From NCBI GenBank assembly GCA_013398615.1, contig VZSR01001459.1, positions 5,891,051 through 5,955,050 of the forward strand: a stretch of DNA of 64,000 nt. The letters are read 5' to 3'. The notes under the pieces were generated by a model. The model worked only from the letters and a program-made list of their open reading frames with translations. It was not told where the DNA came from and ran no database searches. Source of the stretch: Brachypodius melanocephalos (Eukaryota; Chordata; Aves; Passeriformes; Pycnonotidae). The position numbers and the translations under genes were made by a program. Of this stretch, positions 37,775 through 51,535 are shown one piece after another (positions within the stretch are counted from its first letter, which is position 1; the number at the start of each line of letters is the position of its first letter).

Positions 37775-40700
37775 ATGCTGTCTTTTCAAAGCCCATCCTG
37801 GGGAAAGTGTATTTATAGCTGGAACATCAGTTTATCGTAATCCAGATGTATTGGGCAAATGGGTGAAGAATTTTAGGAGGGCAAGACACTGAACCAAATT
37901 TGCTGGGATTATTGACAGAGATGTTTAACTCCAGTGGGCTGACAGGGTTGTTTTATTCTACTTTAACTTGAACCTATTAAAAGACCCTTCTATTCTGTAC
38001 AAAGAAGCTAGGGAAAAAAAAAAAGGATTGTAAAAGGGACTTAGGTAAAGGGAAGATTGTTTTTCTGAAATGTACTGGTTTTGTATCCTTAGAAAATAGT
38101 ATATTTTTGCTATTCAGAAGTGGGTTATTAGACTTTTCTTTGCAATTACACTCGAGAAGACACAGTTTGGCACAGCAGCTCTGTACTCCTCATAAATACA
38201 GACTTGCACAGTGATGGCCCCTCTGTCCTTGTCACAGTGAGTGCAGGTGACAGGTTGGGTGCAAGTTTGACAGCTGCCTCATGAGGATGAAATAGGTTCT
38301 CCCTGATGTTCTTGCTGCTGGCCTTTGTGACATTCATACTCTCAAAATCTTCTTCATAAGTGTTTGCTTTTCTCCCATTGCTGTTAACGTAAGGAACAGT
38401 GTGGGGGTGAGTGAGAGCAATTTCAGGGATGGAGGTGCATTTTCAGGGATACTGAGAAAGCTCTTACAAGGTGAGCCTGTTCCTCCTCTGGCTGTTTATG
38501 CCAATCTCTCCTCCAGTATTTACTTTAACTTTTGTAAAAACAGATAAGTCTTCTGGAGAGCAAAGCCTGCTGAACTGGGGACAGGGAAAACCTGAATAAA
38601 CAAACATGTGCCACAGATTAGTAAGAACATCTGTAGCTTTTATATTGTTTTGAGAACACATACCACAGTTTTTCATTTCTTATGCTTTTTTAGTTTCTCC
38701 CTTTCTTTCTGTCTCTCTCTTTTCTTCTTCTTTTAAAATATATTGCTAACAAAGGTTGGAGGTAGAAAGCACAGCTGGACTCTGCATGACATGCCACTGT
38801 TTAATTTCTAGCTTGGAGGATGAGAAGAAGAGTAGTTTTATTGTATCCTAGAAGAGAATAAAGCCACATGCAAATTCCAGCCATGGACATCTGTTTCCTC
38901 TTTGTGTGAAAGAATTCTCATATTTGGAAGGGAATCCCAGTTTAAAGGGGTTGATGAGGTTTTGTTTTTTTTTCTTTTGGTTCTTTCCCCCATTCTTTGC
39001 CTTCAGCATGCTGCCCTTGCTCTGGCTGCTGTTTTCCTCAGGACAATATTGGCCTGCAATTTACCATCAGATATCAAATGGGTGAATTTTGAGGTCCTTT
39101 GAAGTGTAGTGTTGTCATTACAAAGAGCATTATTAAGTTCCTCCTTAAATTTCTATTATTTAATTAAACAGTATTTGGTGGGAGGACTTTTGCTCTGTCA
39201 TCAATCTTCAGTACTTACAGGTTGGTATTTTTCTTTAGAAGCGAGACGTGTGTATCTGCTGCTCTGGCGGGGAAGTGCAGCTATTTCTAAAAGTAATTAT
39301 TAAACACAATCATTTAAAATACTTTGTGTCAGGGGAACTAAGTAGATGTGTAGAAATAAGCATCTGCAAAGTTCATTACCTTAAGTTAGGCATCAGGTGC
39401 TAAGGACTACAGGGACCAGAGCAAATGATAATTTCACTAACCTGTAAAACATTTTAGAATAATTATTTGCAGCTGTCTGGGGGCTTTAAATTTGCCTTTT
39501 GTGTGTGTTTAAGGGTCAACTCTGATGGACAAACAGCACAGTTATATAACATTAGGCCAGACATGAGAACTGGTACTCTCTGTCTATTTTATATTAATGT
39601 CGAATGAGAGGTTGGTGGAACTTGCCAGGGTTTCATATTTGTTGGCAGCAAGTTACCCACATGTGTGGACCACATTTTTATTGTTGCCTTAGCCTATTTC
39701 AGGCAGAAATATCTCTGCCTAACAGGGTGTGATTCTGTTCATTGCTGAAGAGCTTTTCTTTTAAGAAGCAAAATACAAAAAGGAATTAAATGCTCTAAGT
39801 GTTCAGATTCAGAAGTGTCCCCAGACTGCAAGATTTTGTCACATCTGCCATGGTGGAAAAATAAAGGGCAAGAAGCCATTTAAAGGCATTTTCGTGGTCG
39901 GATGAGCTGCCCTAGCAGAGCTATTTCTTTTTGCATATATTAATGCTACTTTTGGGTGTGGGCTGTTTAGTCTGGTCTCTTAGGGAGACAAGGGTTATGC
40001 AAGCAGGGTGTTTGCACACATGGACACACAGCAGCCTGAGCAGCCCTTCCACATCTTGACCACGGAAATGTCGTGGAAGGGCAGAGACTGCAAAGATAAA
40101 CAGGAGGTCTGATAGCTTTCTTGAAAATATGTGTGTGTGAGGGGAGAATAAAGGTGATTAAGGGGTTTGAGGGTAGGCTTTCAATAGGAGCTGAACCTTC
40201 AACAAGGGCTGTGGAATAGATCTCGAGAAGAAATGTGATGGAGGTCCCTGTCATGGGAAGATTGCTGAAGGCGGCTTGGAAGTGATTTGCCTTCAGAGAA
40301 TCCGATGACAAAACCCAAATCCCCAGGAAGACAGACTCCTTTTCATTCCAATACCTATGAAATTGCTTGTGTGGGTTTTGTTTTTAAGTCAGGATGTCAG
40401 GCAGGATCCAATGGATGACTGCAATAAATGTAGGGCATCTCCTTAGGATCTTCCTAGTTCAGCAAAGATGCTGCTACTCTGCTTGGTGGTGGTGGTAATT
40501 CCTATATTGTTCGGGTTTTGCAAGTTTTTAAATTCTAGTAAAGGGTGACTTATGAATGTGTAGACCCTTATCCTGCAGCCCTCCTAGAGAGGAGGGAGCC
40601 CAGTGGCTGTGCAGGTCCCCCTGACACACATCAGAAATCTTCCCAGGCTGCATCCCATGGGGCACATGGGGAAAAGGGAAACCCATAATCCCCATCCAGC

Positions 40701-42866
40701 CCGGGCTCCCCCAGAGCAGGACACAGAAAGCAAACACCACTAACACTGAAAATCAAACAGCACTTGTGAACAAGTTTCCCCTTTGATTGAAAGGAGATAT
40801 AAAGGGGATTATGTCACAAGCTTCCCTTGTTGTCTTATTAACAGCTTCTTAATTTTACCGCTCATTCACGAGCATAGAAAAGCAAAACTTGGAGGCTGTA
40901 TTTGATCAAGCTTGTTTTGTTTGGTGTACAGCTGGATACAGTATTTCCTTTCCTCTTTTTTAACAAATTTGAAGGAAATGTATTGGTTATTGTTGCTTAT
41001 TTTTCCCTATTTTTTGGTTTAGATAGAATAGAAGATTATGTTCCTTTTCGTTTTACATTGCAAAGAAATCATTCCGTATAATTTCAGTTCAACAATGCTG
41101 CAGTAGCATGTGGGTGTGTATATATCCTCTCATAAATATATTACCACACATTACTGTCAAAGAGCTAGGCTTTTTCACCCAGTATTAAAAATGAAATTTA
41201 ACTGCTACACTAGAGTTTCAAGACCCTGATAAATAAGAGCCATGTCTGACCTTTATTGTGGGGCTCTGAGATGCCACCAGGGATATTGCTCGTTGTCCAA
41301 GATGACAAACTTCCTCTGAGATTTCAGTTTGTCAGCTCAATGTACAGCAGTGACATTGATTTCTTCTCACTGCCATTTCCTGCCTGAATAGATAACAAAT
41401 TTTCTGTGGCAGGTGTCTGTCAAGTTTAGTTTTGCCTGGCAGATTAACTTAATAGACTCATTTATTAATCATTACTTGCAGCACAGAGAAGCAGACAATA
41501 CTCTTTGACTCCTGTGATGTTGAATGGATGTTCCAATTCAGATTCCTTTGTGTAGCTTGAATTTGGGTTTAATAAGCCATTCATATCTCCAGTGAATGTT
41601 TTTAACCTGACATCACTCAGAACAAAGATATCTGCATTAAATAAGCATGATCCATTTTGAGTGTCTGCTGCTTGCTGCTTTTCATGGTAAAAGATGTGTA
41701 AGTGCTTTCTGAGACTAAATAATTTGATAGATGAACTGCCAAATCAGCCTAAACAAGGGGGGAAATTAAGAAAGATAAAAGTAGAAGAAAATAGGTAGTT
41801 GGAGGAAGATTTGAGCCTGGGGTTGACTGACTAACAAAGTGGAGGAGATAATGCAGCTTCAGGAAGGGACAAAGCAGACCTGCAGATATGGCAGCTGTAG
41901 GGCAATCCTAGGACAGGCCAGTGCTTTCCTGGAGACCCTTTTCTCTGAGATATCTTGAGATAGATACTCAGCCTGGAGATAGCAAAGGCAGAGTTGGTAC
42001 CAGAGGTAGGTCTTAGACAGGGCTTCTCTGAGTGGTGAAGGACAGGAAGGAATTTAGTGGAGGGCTTTGTGGAGGAAGAAATACAATAGAAGGCATAACC
42101 TTGGCAAGTGATGTCTCTTGTTGCAAAGTGTTTCAGTGTGTTCACAATGAAAACTGACTGATGTGTTGAAGTTTCTATCAGGGCAAAATCTGTGAAGGAC
42201 GTGGAAATGCACAGGCACTCCTGGGACAGGTGCAGCAGGAATGGGTCTAAACAGAAATACAGGCTGTTGTGGACAGAGCCCTGTGTTACAGGCAGTAAGA
42301 CGAGAACCACCAAGCTTCTCCCTTTTAGTTGGGTTATGGTAGCTCCTCACAACCTGCTTTTAGTTCTCAGGAGAGCTGCTTTATGGGAGATAAGGGGACA
42401 TGTTCCTTATCCTTTTTGCAGCTGATGCCCAACTGCAGAGCCCTGGTTGCAACACAACAGGGCTGCTGTGAGAGTCTGCACTGCTGAAGATGTTTTTTGC
42501 CAGGCTGTGTTCCTGGCCTTGGGAACGTGTTTCTTGAACCATCCTTATGGCTTTCTTGGCTGACTGTCAAACCAAGAATGTCCCTGCACTAGATCACACT
42601 GCTTATTGCTCTTCTAGGCCACCCTGGTAACAATACATTAACCTCTCAGCAGGGAATGTGATAAACAAAGTAAAACTGCTTTAGTGAAACCAGTCGTTTA
42701 ATGGCAGCATACATAAAGCGTCCGTAAAGATTTGTAAGTGTAATAAGCTGCAGTTCACTGAGAGAACAATAACTGTTCCTAATTTAGCCAGTTGAGGAAC
42801 ATGCTAACCCAATTTACTTTTGTAACATTATGTTGTTCTTTTTTTTCTTTTTTCCCACCTCTCCAG

Positions 42867-42911
42867 ATTCCTTTCTCTCTGGTACAGTTTCCCCTCTGGG
42901 AGTCCTTAAAG
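42867..42911 (+). CDS. SLC25A26: SLC25A26 exon C: transmembrane helix 4
   Basis: The exon is 45 nt (15 codons), phase 0 at both ends: I-P-F-S-L-V-Q-F-P-L-W-E-S-L-K. This is the fourth membrane helix of the carrier, ending in W-E-S-L-K. That end takes the place of the [FY][DE]XX[KR] cytoplasmic gate motif, with tryptophan as the aromatic residue. The acceptor has a very strong pyrimidine tract from about 42837 to 42864 (mostly T, then cccacctctccag) and the donor is the perfect GTAAGT. Such strong sites are what one would expect for a tiny exon with a 37-kb intron on one side and an 11-kb intron on the other. The sequence is essentially identical to the mammalian segment I remember. Confidence 0.96.
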
Positions 42912-45900
42912 GTAAGTTTTCTTTAGTGATGGAAATGTAAGTTATACATTTTGCAAAGGCTTTCCATAGTAACTTATCTATAACTCCATTATTGTGATTC
43001 TGAATATGTTCAAGAATCAGTAATTATATGCCAGCCTACCTGTGCATGTGAAGATGATATGCCTGAATATCTGAAAAATAACAGGGAATATCTAACCACT
43101 GATCTGTGGCATGCAGGCTAGATTTTACTCCCAGCATGCCACAAATTTTATCTTCACCTCCAACTTTTTCTACTGCTTAAAAAGAGTGGGAACCACCTTG
43201 TGTTGTGTGATTTTTTAAAAATTATTTTATTTTAATTTTTTTGTGTTTTGTTCCTCATGGTAAAAGGAAAATGCAAATGAGAAAACTGTTTCAGCTTGGG
43301 TTTTGTAAACATCACTGAAAAGATATTTTGATTGGCTGCATGTACTTTATTTTAAGGTCTTTTAAAGAAGGTGTCAGTGGATGATGTTTTAACAGTGCAG
43401 TTGTTTGGAATGATATGCTGCTCTCCCACCAGCAGCTGGTTGCTCTGTTTACCATGGTCAGAGTCAGGATCTAGATTTTTGAGTGGAGGGTTGGATTTGA
43501 AGACATAATTTCTCCATCCCTCTGTATATCCTTGAACTCACTGCAAAAGATGAAAGGAAGGGTTTTTCAAGTACTTGGAGGTCATGGGTTGGATGCACAG
43601 AGAGTTATTGCAGATCATTGAAAACATTGTAGCAAAATATATTTATAAAAGAGGAGCTGGAGGGAGAAACTTTCTTCTTGGTAGGAGTGCTGGACTTCTG
43701 AACAAGCTCAGCACGGAGATCCAAACTGGGTCCTTGTGTGTTGGATTGGGACAAGAGTTTGTCCTCTTACTGTGTGTCTGTAGCTGGGGCTGTTTGGGGG
43801 GCCAAGCCCACAGTGTGAATATTTGCATGTAGAGGCTTCAGGGAGTTTGATTTAAAGGTGAATCCACAGGCAGGAGGAGCATGAAAATCATCAAGAGCTT
43901 TTGCAGAACTGAGCTTTGTTCGTGGAGGATTCTGTAGGTACTTCATGAGCTCAGCCTGCTGTGAGGTCTGGGTATCATCCCACTGCACAGGGGAGCTTGG
44001 GCTGCCTTATTAGGAATCTGTTTCCCTGCCAGTGTCCAGGAATGGCTTTCTGTAAACTCTTCAGCAGTGGTACTGGCCCAACCTGCTAATGGTTAGTGCA
44101 GCAGCCGTGTTTGGGAGCGAGAGGTGGCAATGCTTAAAGGGAAAAAGTGTGGTGTTCGTGCCAAAACCACATAAACCAGCAACATTGTGTAGCTGTTCGC
44201 AGAATGTAAAGTTGTTTTAACTAATGTCCACGTAGCTGTGACAGTAAAATGTATTGTTTACATTGCAGGCTTTAAAGAAGACAGTTTGAATTTAGCTAAC
44301 TACAGGAGTGAGTCACTCAGGATGAGGCATCATGTTTAATCTAAAGAGGTCAGTGCAGATCTGAAGAGAAACGAAACTTGTGTCAGTTTGTTCCACAAAC
44401 CTGTTGCATTAGATTCTTCTGATGTGGACTCAAGAGTAAAAAAACTGCAAAAGTCAGTCTGGCATACTCAGTCATTTTGGCTCAGCACAGGGTTTGTCAT
44501 ATCAAAGCTGGGCAATGAAAGCAGAATACATTTTGTTTATCTGAGGGAAGCTCTTAAAAAATTGTCTTGACAGTATAACAAAGGACAAAAATCATTATAG
44601 TCCCATCGAGAGGATGGATGTGGCCAGTAGCATCACTGGGAGTATGGCTGAGGATGTAGAGCTCCTCATGGGTGCAAGGGAGCATGAACAGACAGTAATT
44701 ACAAAGAAATGGAAATGCGAAGGACAAGAGAAAAATGGCACAAAGCCTAAACAGAAAAGAGTTATTGAGATGATGCCTGAGGGACTATTCTGCACTGTAT
44801 TAATAGGATTACTTGAGAGAGTAAGTGTGGGAGCAGTTGTGTATGATGTGTGTGGGCCAGCTCACTGAGGAGAACAGAACAAGTGCTGTGGCTGTGTCAT
44901 TTTTAAAAGCATTAGTACAAAGTTACATAAGCTCATGGAAGATGGACTCAGTCTTATGATTCCCTGAACAAGCTAATCACCATAAAATGAGGAAAACCTT
45001 TCCACTGTGAAAGGACAGTTAGAGAGGCACATGGAAGAAGAAGAGAGTTTCTTTTTCCTTTAGATATGTGCTGACTGCAGCCAGCAGCAGGGTGTTAAGC
45101 TTAAAGAAGCCTAATAAAGGCTAATTTGCTAAAATAGGTAGCAAATGGTGTGTTTCCATATCCCATTTTCTCCCTCTGCTTTACTCCAAGCTGCTGTGGT
45201 TATTCCTTATGCTTTAGTCACAGAGGTTACATGCACAGTTTTCTCCTTTCTGTGAATGTGCACCAGCTGTCCCCTGTGAGAGCAAACTTGCATGCCATGC
45301 ACTGAACTATGTTAGAAGAAGAGTGAGCATTGTATAGATTACTGAACTATAAGGTTACATTGGCTGTGGGTGCTGGCAAAGGGAGGATTGCAGTAATTAG
45401 CAAGAAACAGATACTGCTTCAAATACTGACAGTGACTCAGGTGAACACACAATTTAGGAACAGGTAATAGACTCCTTTCTTAGTTGACAATGACTCAAGA
45501 AACAACAGTAAAGAAATTATGGTGCTTTTAATTAAAACAAGTCTTTGTCATTTTCTTTTTCTTTTTTTTTTAATTTAGGTAGCATCCACTGCTATAAGGC
45601 GTGCTTAATGTCCTTTCTCTTCCCAATTCTCCATTTTTCCATATTTTGTTTGAGGCACAGACTATTGCTATAAACAAAAAGAGAGGAGGAAACTGCTATG
45701 ATGTATGAGATTTCAGGACCTTGTAATTGCCAACTAGGGTGAGTTAGTGTAGCTCTCTTCTGTCTCCTTAGTCCAACCCTTAAAGTTAAAAGAGTTTTGA
45801 TTTCTTCTCAGAGTTCAGGGAAAGAAAGCATGTTACAAATTTTATTCACTTTCTGCTACACCGGCCCTCAGAAGAGCACCATGGTTGAATATTACTGTGA

Positions 45901-48900
45901 CAGTTTGATCAGGTTTCGGTTCTTTTATGTGGGGTTAATCCTTCTGATCCCATCTCAAAGCCAGGTGGCCCTGAAGGGAAGCAACAGAGCATAGATGTGG
46001 TGTGCTTCCCAAATACCAGCCAAGCACAGAGCCTTCCATATTAGTTCAGGTTTTGGAATTAATTTTGTCAGATACAGTCCCCTTGTATGCTGCCCTGGAA
46101 TTTCCAGGGTGCCTCAGTAAGTTGCTTTGGAAATACTATATGTGTGTTCCTTACTGTGGGAATTTCACATTGTGGGCTGTGTATTTGGCATGAAATTATT
46201 GTGGGCTCCACAGAGCCTGGTGCAGCTCCTGTGTTCACCCTGCTGCCAGGGCTGTGCAGTCTCTGCTCAGATGACTGTGCCCCTGTGGAGCCCAGCCCTT
46301 CTGTCTTAGCTTTTATTCTCTTCAGACATTTTATTCAGTGCTTGTAATCATCATGTCTGAGTTCCTACCAGCAGCACATAAGTGGTTTATCATTTGTGTC
46401 ATGTTTTAATCCTTCTCTTTTAGAACTGAGAAAAAAGACAGCTTTCATTTCTGATGGGGGGGTATTACAGAAATACAGGCCATCAGGTGTTTGTGTTTTT
46501 TCAGTAAAATAGCATTTTAAAACACTACAGAAAATCAAGAACCTCTGGTTAGGTTGGAGTCCAGAAACATCTTGTCAAAAATGCCTGTTTCTTAAGGCTC
46601 AGTGGAAATGGTCAGATCCCTCAGAGAACAGTGCCGTGTGTAAGATAAACCCTTCTCAGGTGAAACAAGACTCAGTCCTCTTGGGTTTTATATTTCTGCA
46701 TGTTGGCTGCGCTTCAGAGCCTCTGAGAGTTACTCAAATGCAGCTGTACAGGGAGAATGGTCTCTTTATAGACCAAATGTATTGTATGTCGGGAGAAAAG
46801 GCTTCGGCAGCCAGCGAGGAGGGAAGGAGCAGGCAGGACAGGAGGACACAGGTCTCAAATGAGTTGATTTGAAAAACAAGAGGGTTTTTGTTTGTTTAGT
46901 TGGTGGATTTTTTTAAGGACAACAAACCTACTGTCCTAGGAACCTTTTTTCTTTTTCATTAGACAGGTCTGACTCTTAAGATGAGACACTGGACATTGCT
47001 AAGATTGTGGAACATCAGGGTCAGCCAGTCCTTCCCCTACAAACCCAACCTCTCTGGGAGGGCTGGCACACACTGTGCTGCTCTGCTGGCCCAGGAGCTT
47101 CAAAGAAAGATAAAAATCTCCAACTGACCGTGCTCAAGGTGACGTCTGACTCTTCTGGCACTGAGTGGGGCCAGGGTTTCCCTCTTTGTTTCAGTGCTGA
47201 GCAAAATTTAGAGCTCTTAGACCTTCTGCAGATCGAATGAGCTCACAGGTTCTTTTGTCACCAGTTTTAGCAATAAAACAATTTCCTCAAATCTGTAGAT
47301 CTCACAAATTAACAGATGTTATACAAAAAGAGAAGGGGGAGAGTCCAGTCATTCCCCTGTGAGGCTGAGCAGGATCAGAAAATTGGTTGGATCAGAACAG
47401 GAGTTCCATGGGTTTGTTCTAAGTTGGGTTTTGCCCACATAATGGAAAGCAAGTTTGGGATTGGACTTAGATCCCTTGTTTTCTGTTCAGGTGCACCTGT
47501 CACTGTAGGCACAAGGCACTTCTGTTGAGAAGAATGTGCTGGTGAGCTGAGCCGAGATCTAGAGAGCAATGGCATCTGCTCATTTCCTTGGTTCCCTTGG
47601 TTCCCCCTTCCAGAGAGCTCTGCTTCTGGGGGCTGGGATTGGCAGTGTGGGGTGTGAACTGATTCTAGGATCGGCTCAGCCTTGCTCTTGGTCATCAGTG
47701 CAGATAGATACTGAGATACATCTTGAAGCTTGCTGTGCAAAGGCTGCTTGATGGCTTTCTCTGGAGAGTGAAGACTCTAACCTTGGTTGAAGCTCACTGC
47801 ACCTGATTTTTAAAGTTAGTAAGAATGAAAAGTTTACAGAACACTTCTACCCAGGCAGCTGGGGTTCTCAGCAGTAATACGTGTTTATAACTCCACCATT
47901 GGATCAGTAAACCACATGCTATTTCCCTCCTGAAATTTACAGTCAGATCTGTTGCTGCTTAACGGGGCAAGTAGAAAATAGAGGCATGTAGCCAAACTGG
48001 GCCTTACATGGCTCTTTCCCTGCTCTACAGGTAGGTGACCCTTTTCCTTTTTTCCTGGAGAAGCAGTCTAGTATTTCTTTCCTCTGTGCTCAGCTGCACA
48101 TAAGTCAAGAGTAAATGAAACGCAGGCCCAGCTTTAAAGCCATTTCCTCACAGGCAGTGCAGTAAGTGTTCTACCATGCCTCTCTCTCTTTTGGAGAGGG
48201 GTTGGGCTCATTTTGGGATTAAGTCCTAATGGTTAAATAACACTGTCTGCCATTTGCTTAGGTGCTGAATCAGGAAAACAGCTTTGCAGGGTCGCTGGGG
48301 GCGGGATGTAGCGTGTCCATGCCATGAGCAGAGCGGCTGCATTTTTCTCACAAAGGAACAATGCACCCAACAGCTGTTGAGCAAACAGCCCTGGCTTTAT
48401 TGCTGCCACAATAAGTGTCATTCACGCCGTCCTGGGGCACAGCCCAAGGAATGCTGCTCACCATCTGCACCAAAGGGAGAGAAACAAATGCAACCCTTGC
48501 TCACAGCACTGCAGGCACGTTTGGGAAAAGTCAGATGGCCTTGGATCATCAATACAGCATTTAAACAGACCAGAGGAAAACAGGCTCACACAGTCTATAG
48601 ATACAGAGCCAGATTGTGATGCTTTTGGTCATGCCCAGGCCACAAGAGGTTCTCCAGAAGTTGCTAAGCTTGCCAGTGACATCTGGAGATGTTTGAATAT
48701 CGAAGATTTGATTTGGACACTGGTTATTTGCTGAAGAACCTTGTCAGATTTATGTAATTCTTCCATGTAATTTATTCACACACACCTACGAAGCACAGAT
48801 CTATTAGGTAAGAGCAGTGCAGGTGCTCAAGAAAAACCCTGCTGGCTTTAAAGTGATTTTTCAGAAGTGCATTTTCCCTCCCTGTATGTCCCTTTGTGCC

Positions 48901-49157
48901 ATGGAAACTGAGTGTAGCTGTTCTGCCTTGCCATGGGAACACAGTTTCGAAGAACATTTCCTTTAACCAGGCTTTTAGCACATCCATTTTGATTTACATC
49001 CAAATGGGTCACAGACATCAATGCAGTATTATATGGGCAGAAAAAGGGAATGAAATGCTTTTAACATGAAAAATATGCTCTTGCATATAGGCCAACTTTT
49101 GTTCTCTTGCAATTTATCTAGGATTTGGGTGGGTTTAATGCTAGGACTGAATTCAGT

Positions 49158-49220
49158 ACTGGCATAAGTGAGCACAACTCCATTAGTGCAAAATGGAGTC
49201 TCAGCATTTATGTCAACAGT
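49158..49220. repeat. Ancient palindromic interspersed repeat (tentative)
   Basis: The left arm, actggcataagtgagcac then aactccatt, is an imperfect inverted copy of the right arm, aatggagtctcagcattta then tgtcaacagt. The pattern (tgaattcagtactggcataa … actccatt … aatggagt) resembles an old sauropsid palindromic repeat. It is diverged, so the call rests on the arms and their order. Confidence 0.45.
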
Positions 49221-51152
49221 GAACTTAGATCATTGAATTTTTCCCATGTTTGGGCTTGCATGTTTCCTGCAAGATAATATACACATGTACTTGTCCATAT
49301 GCTGCACATATGCACATAAAAATCCACTGAGGAGGGCGTTTGGCTCTTTGCTCCATGTTGACTTTATGTATAGAAATTGCAATCAGCTTGTGAATTTTTT
49401 GCTTCTCCTATAGCTAATGTGCCATGGATCTGTAAGGGTCAGCCATGCAGAATGCCACGTTGTGAGCAAAATCCCCAGTAGGAAAGGCCGACATTAAAAC
49501 TGCTTTTCTTTCCCCGGTCTGCAGGACTGCACATGCAGACAGATCCATGTGGTTCATTTCTACTGATTTTTTTCTCCCCAGTTATCATGAAGTTGAACAC
49601 TGTTGTGAACACAGGAGTACACAGAGATACTATAGATGGTTATCACTGGAGTGAATTGTAATATTTATTCAGCTGCATGCCTCAAGTGTAGTGTATGCCA
49701 TGAGTTCTGCTGGCTTGAAGAATAGCAAGGCCAAGGCAGAGATGTCTTATTCTCTGCAATGCTTCCTACAGCATTGTTGATATTGGGCTGGTCATCAGGT
49801 TTGAGAGATGTGTGAGTACTGCATTTTCCTGGATTACCAAAGCTTAGATGTCCTGAGTATAGACCATGGCCTGGCTGCATTGAGAACACAAAGCTGACAG
49901 CTGATTTTTGCCACAAACTTTTACTATAAATGTGTGGCAAAATTGACAGGCATGCACAGGTAAGAGTTGTGTGCACTGGTCAAAGGTTATTGGCCATCTG
50001 GAGGCCAGGTGTCCTCAGCACTGAGGAGTCCATATTTGTGGGCACCAAATACTTCCCCCCAGTATTTAAAAGCAGAGGTAATATTTTCCTTTTTCGTTTG
50101 TTTTTAGATTGAAGGGCCTTTGGTATATCTTAAGAGTGACTTTTCCAGTGCTCCCTCTGCCCAGCAAAATGGGGTGTCCTTGTTTTCTCAGTATCAAAAG
50201 AACAAAATAACATTTGTGGTGAGAGTTAGGGGACACTGGACTATGGAGCAGGATGAAATGGGATCACTAGGAAGAAAAGTAGGGCTCTGCCCACGTATAA
50301 AACTTGACCCTTCTCTGTGAACATTATCCCTGTGAATAATTGGAAATATGCAGCCAGGCTTCCCGCTGTGTCCTATCCCCTGAGGCCACACCCGCTGTAT
50401 TGCTTTACATGGTGCAGCAATGCACAGCGAGATTTACATATATATCACAGAAAAGTGTTTACAAAAAAAAATTACCATGTGATTGAGCTGGGAAGCTGCA
50501 GAGGGCCCCAACTGTATGAGTTTCCATGCACTTCAGCCAGAAGATTTATTTCCAATTTGTTATTCATAAGGGAAGAGAGGGAGAGATTGGGATGGGGTCC
50601 TTTGAAGTGGAAAACAAAGTCTTCTATTCAGCCTTCGGCTTAATAGAATACACATGACACAGGCTTGGCATGGCGGCCGCTTTCATGTAATGTGCTCCTT
50701 GTCATTTTGCTTTCCTAGGCTGTGAATGCTGGTGGGAATGGGTATGGCCCTGGAAAAGTCAGGTTATCCCCTGCAGCCTTCTGCTGCAGGAGCATGGTGT
50801 GAGCAGGTAGAAGCCTTTTTGGTGATGGTGGTGGGGAAGCCAGGCTGAGCACGCTGCTGCAGTTGTGTTGCTCGTAATTCTCGTGTTCTGTTTCATGTTG
50901 CAGGAGCATGTGGAGAGAGAGCAGTGCTGTTGGGGCTTCTGCATGCATTACATGGGCAGTTCTACCCTTTTTTGGAGCCCCTGAGTTGTGCCCCTTGGCC
51001 TCTGAGCTCTGCCTGCCCTGAGCTCTCACCATTTTCCACCCAAGCAGAAGGCTCTTCTTCTTCTGTGTAGCATCTAGGATGGCAGCGTGTGCTCTAGGCA
51101 CTGCATCACTGCAATAACCTGCAGTTTTGGTCAAAATCAGTGTTTTGGGGAA

Positions 51153-51170
51153 ATATATATATATATATAT
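51153..51170 (+). repeat. (AT)9 microsatellite
   Basis: Nine uninterrupted AT units lie about 360 bp before the old CR1 fragment. Confidence 0.9.
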
Positions 51171-51535
51171 GGATGCTATGTTTCTTTCCAGGAACAAGGC
51201 CCTGGCTTTATAATTATCTACAAACCCCTAACAGCTTCTGTGCTTTGCCCTGTCTTAATGGTATTAAAACCTGCTCAAAGGGCGAGTGTTTTTGAAGAAC
51301 TCACGGGCCTGACTTACCACAAAGCCCTGTCAATTAATTGGTCCATGAGCTATGAGAGGAAACGTGTGACCTCCAGCACGTCATCCTGGTCCACAGCATC
51401 ATGTGGTTTGGACTGGAATCCTGCTGGTCCTCTTGGCCCTGTGACACTTGTTCCTCTTGGCCTCCTCCAGGACCGTGTCCTCGTGCCCTGCTTCTCTCTT
51501 GCTCTTCTGCATGTTCAGGTTTGGAGCTCTGGGTG

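Larger units (their letters stand above)
5555..42866 (+). other. SLC25A26: Large intron between exons B and C (37,312 bp)
   Basis: GTAAAA...CTCCAG intron. It contains CR1 pieces at about 6.43, 29.84 and 34.80 kb, a shortened LTR at 31.82 kb, a CpG-rich patch with a CTCF motif at 13.2 kb, a MIR-like relic at 25.1 kb, an ancient palindromic repeat at 34.25 kb and several T/G- or A-rich tracts, each listed separately. The stretches 6.6-12.6, 13.4-24.7, 25.2-29.8, 30.0-31.8, 32.2-34.2 and 35.3-42.8 kb show nothing I can assign. Their many short open frames have no recognisable domains and are not gene-like. The intron's 3' end has a long pyrimidine tract. Confidence 0.9.

Noticed and set aside
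43767..43988. Minus-strand open frame preceded by an acceptor-like sequence (ctgtgcag)
   Set aside because: The peptide (W-D-D-T-Q-T-S-Q-Q-A-E-L…) looks protein-like, but I found no donor site at its end and do not recognise it.
44614..44829. Plus-strand open frame ending near a GTAAGT sequence
   Set aside because: There is no pyrimidine tract at the upstream AG, no recognisable homology, and it does not fit between carrier exons C and D, which join perfectly without it.
48297..48306. GC-box-like gggggcggga
   Set aside because: It is a single motif without other promoter features nearby.
50673..50680. GCGGCCGC (NotI-type) sequence as a CpG-island mark
   Set aside because: It is a single isolated site in AT-rich surroundings and not part of a CpG-rich stretch.
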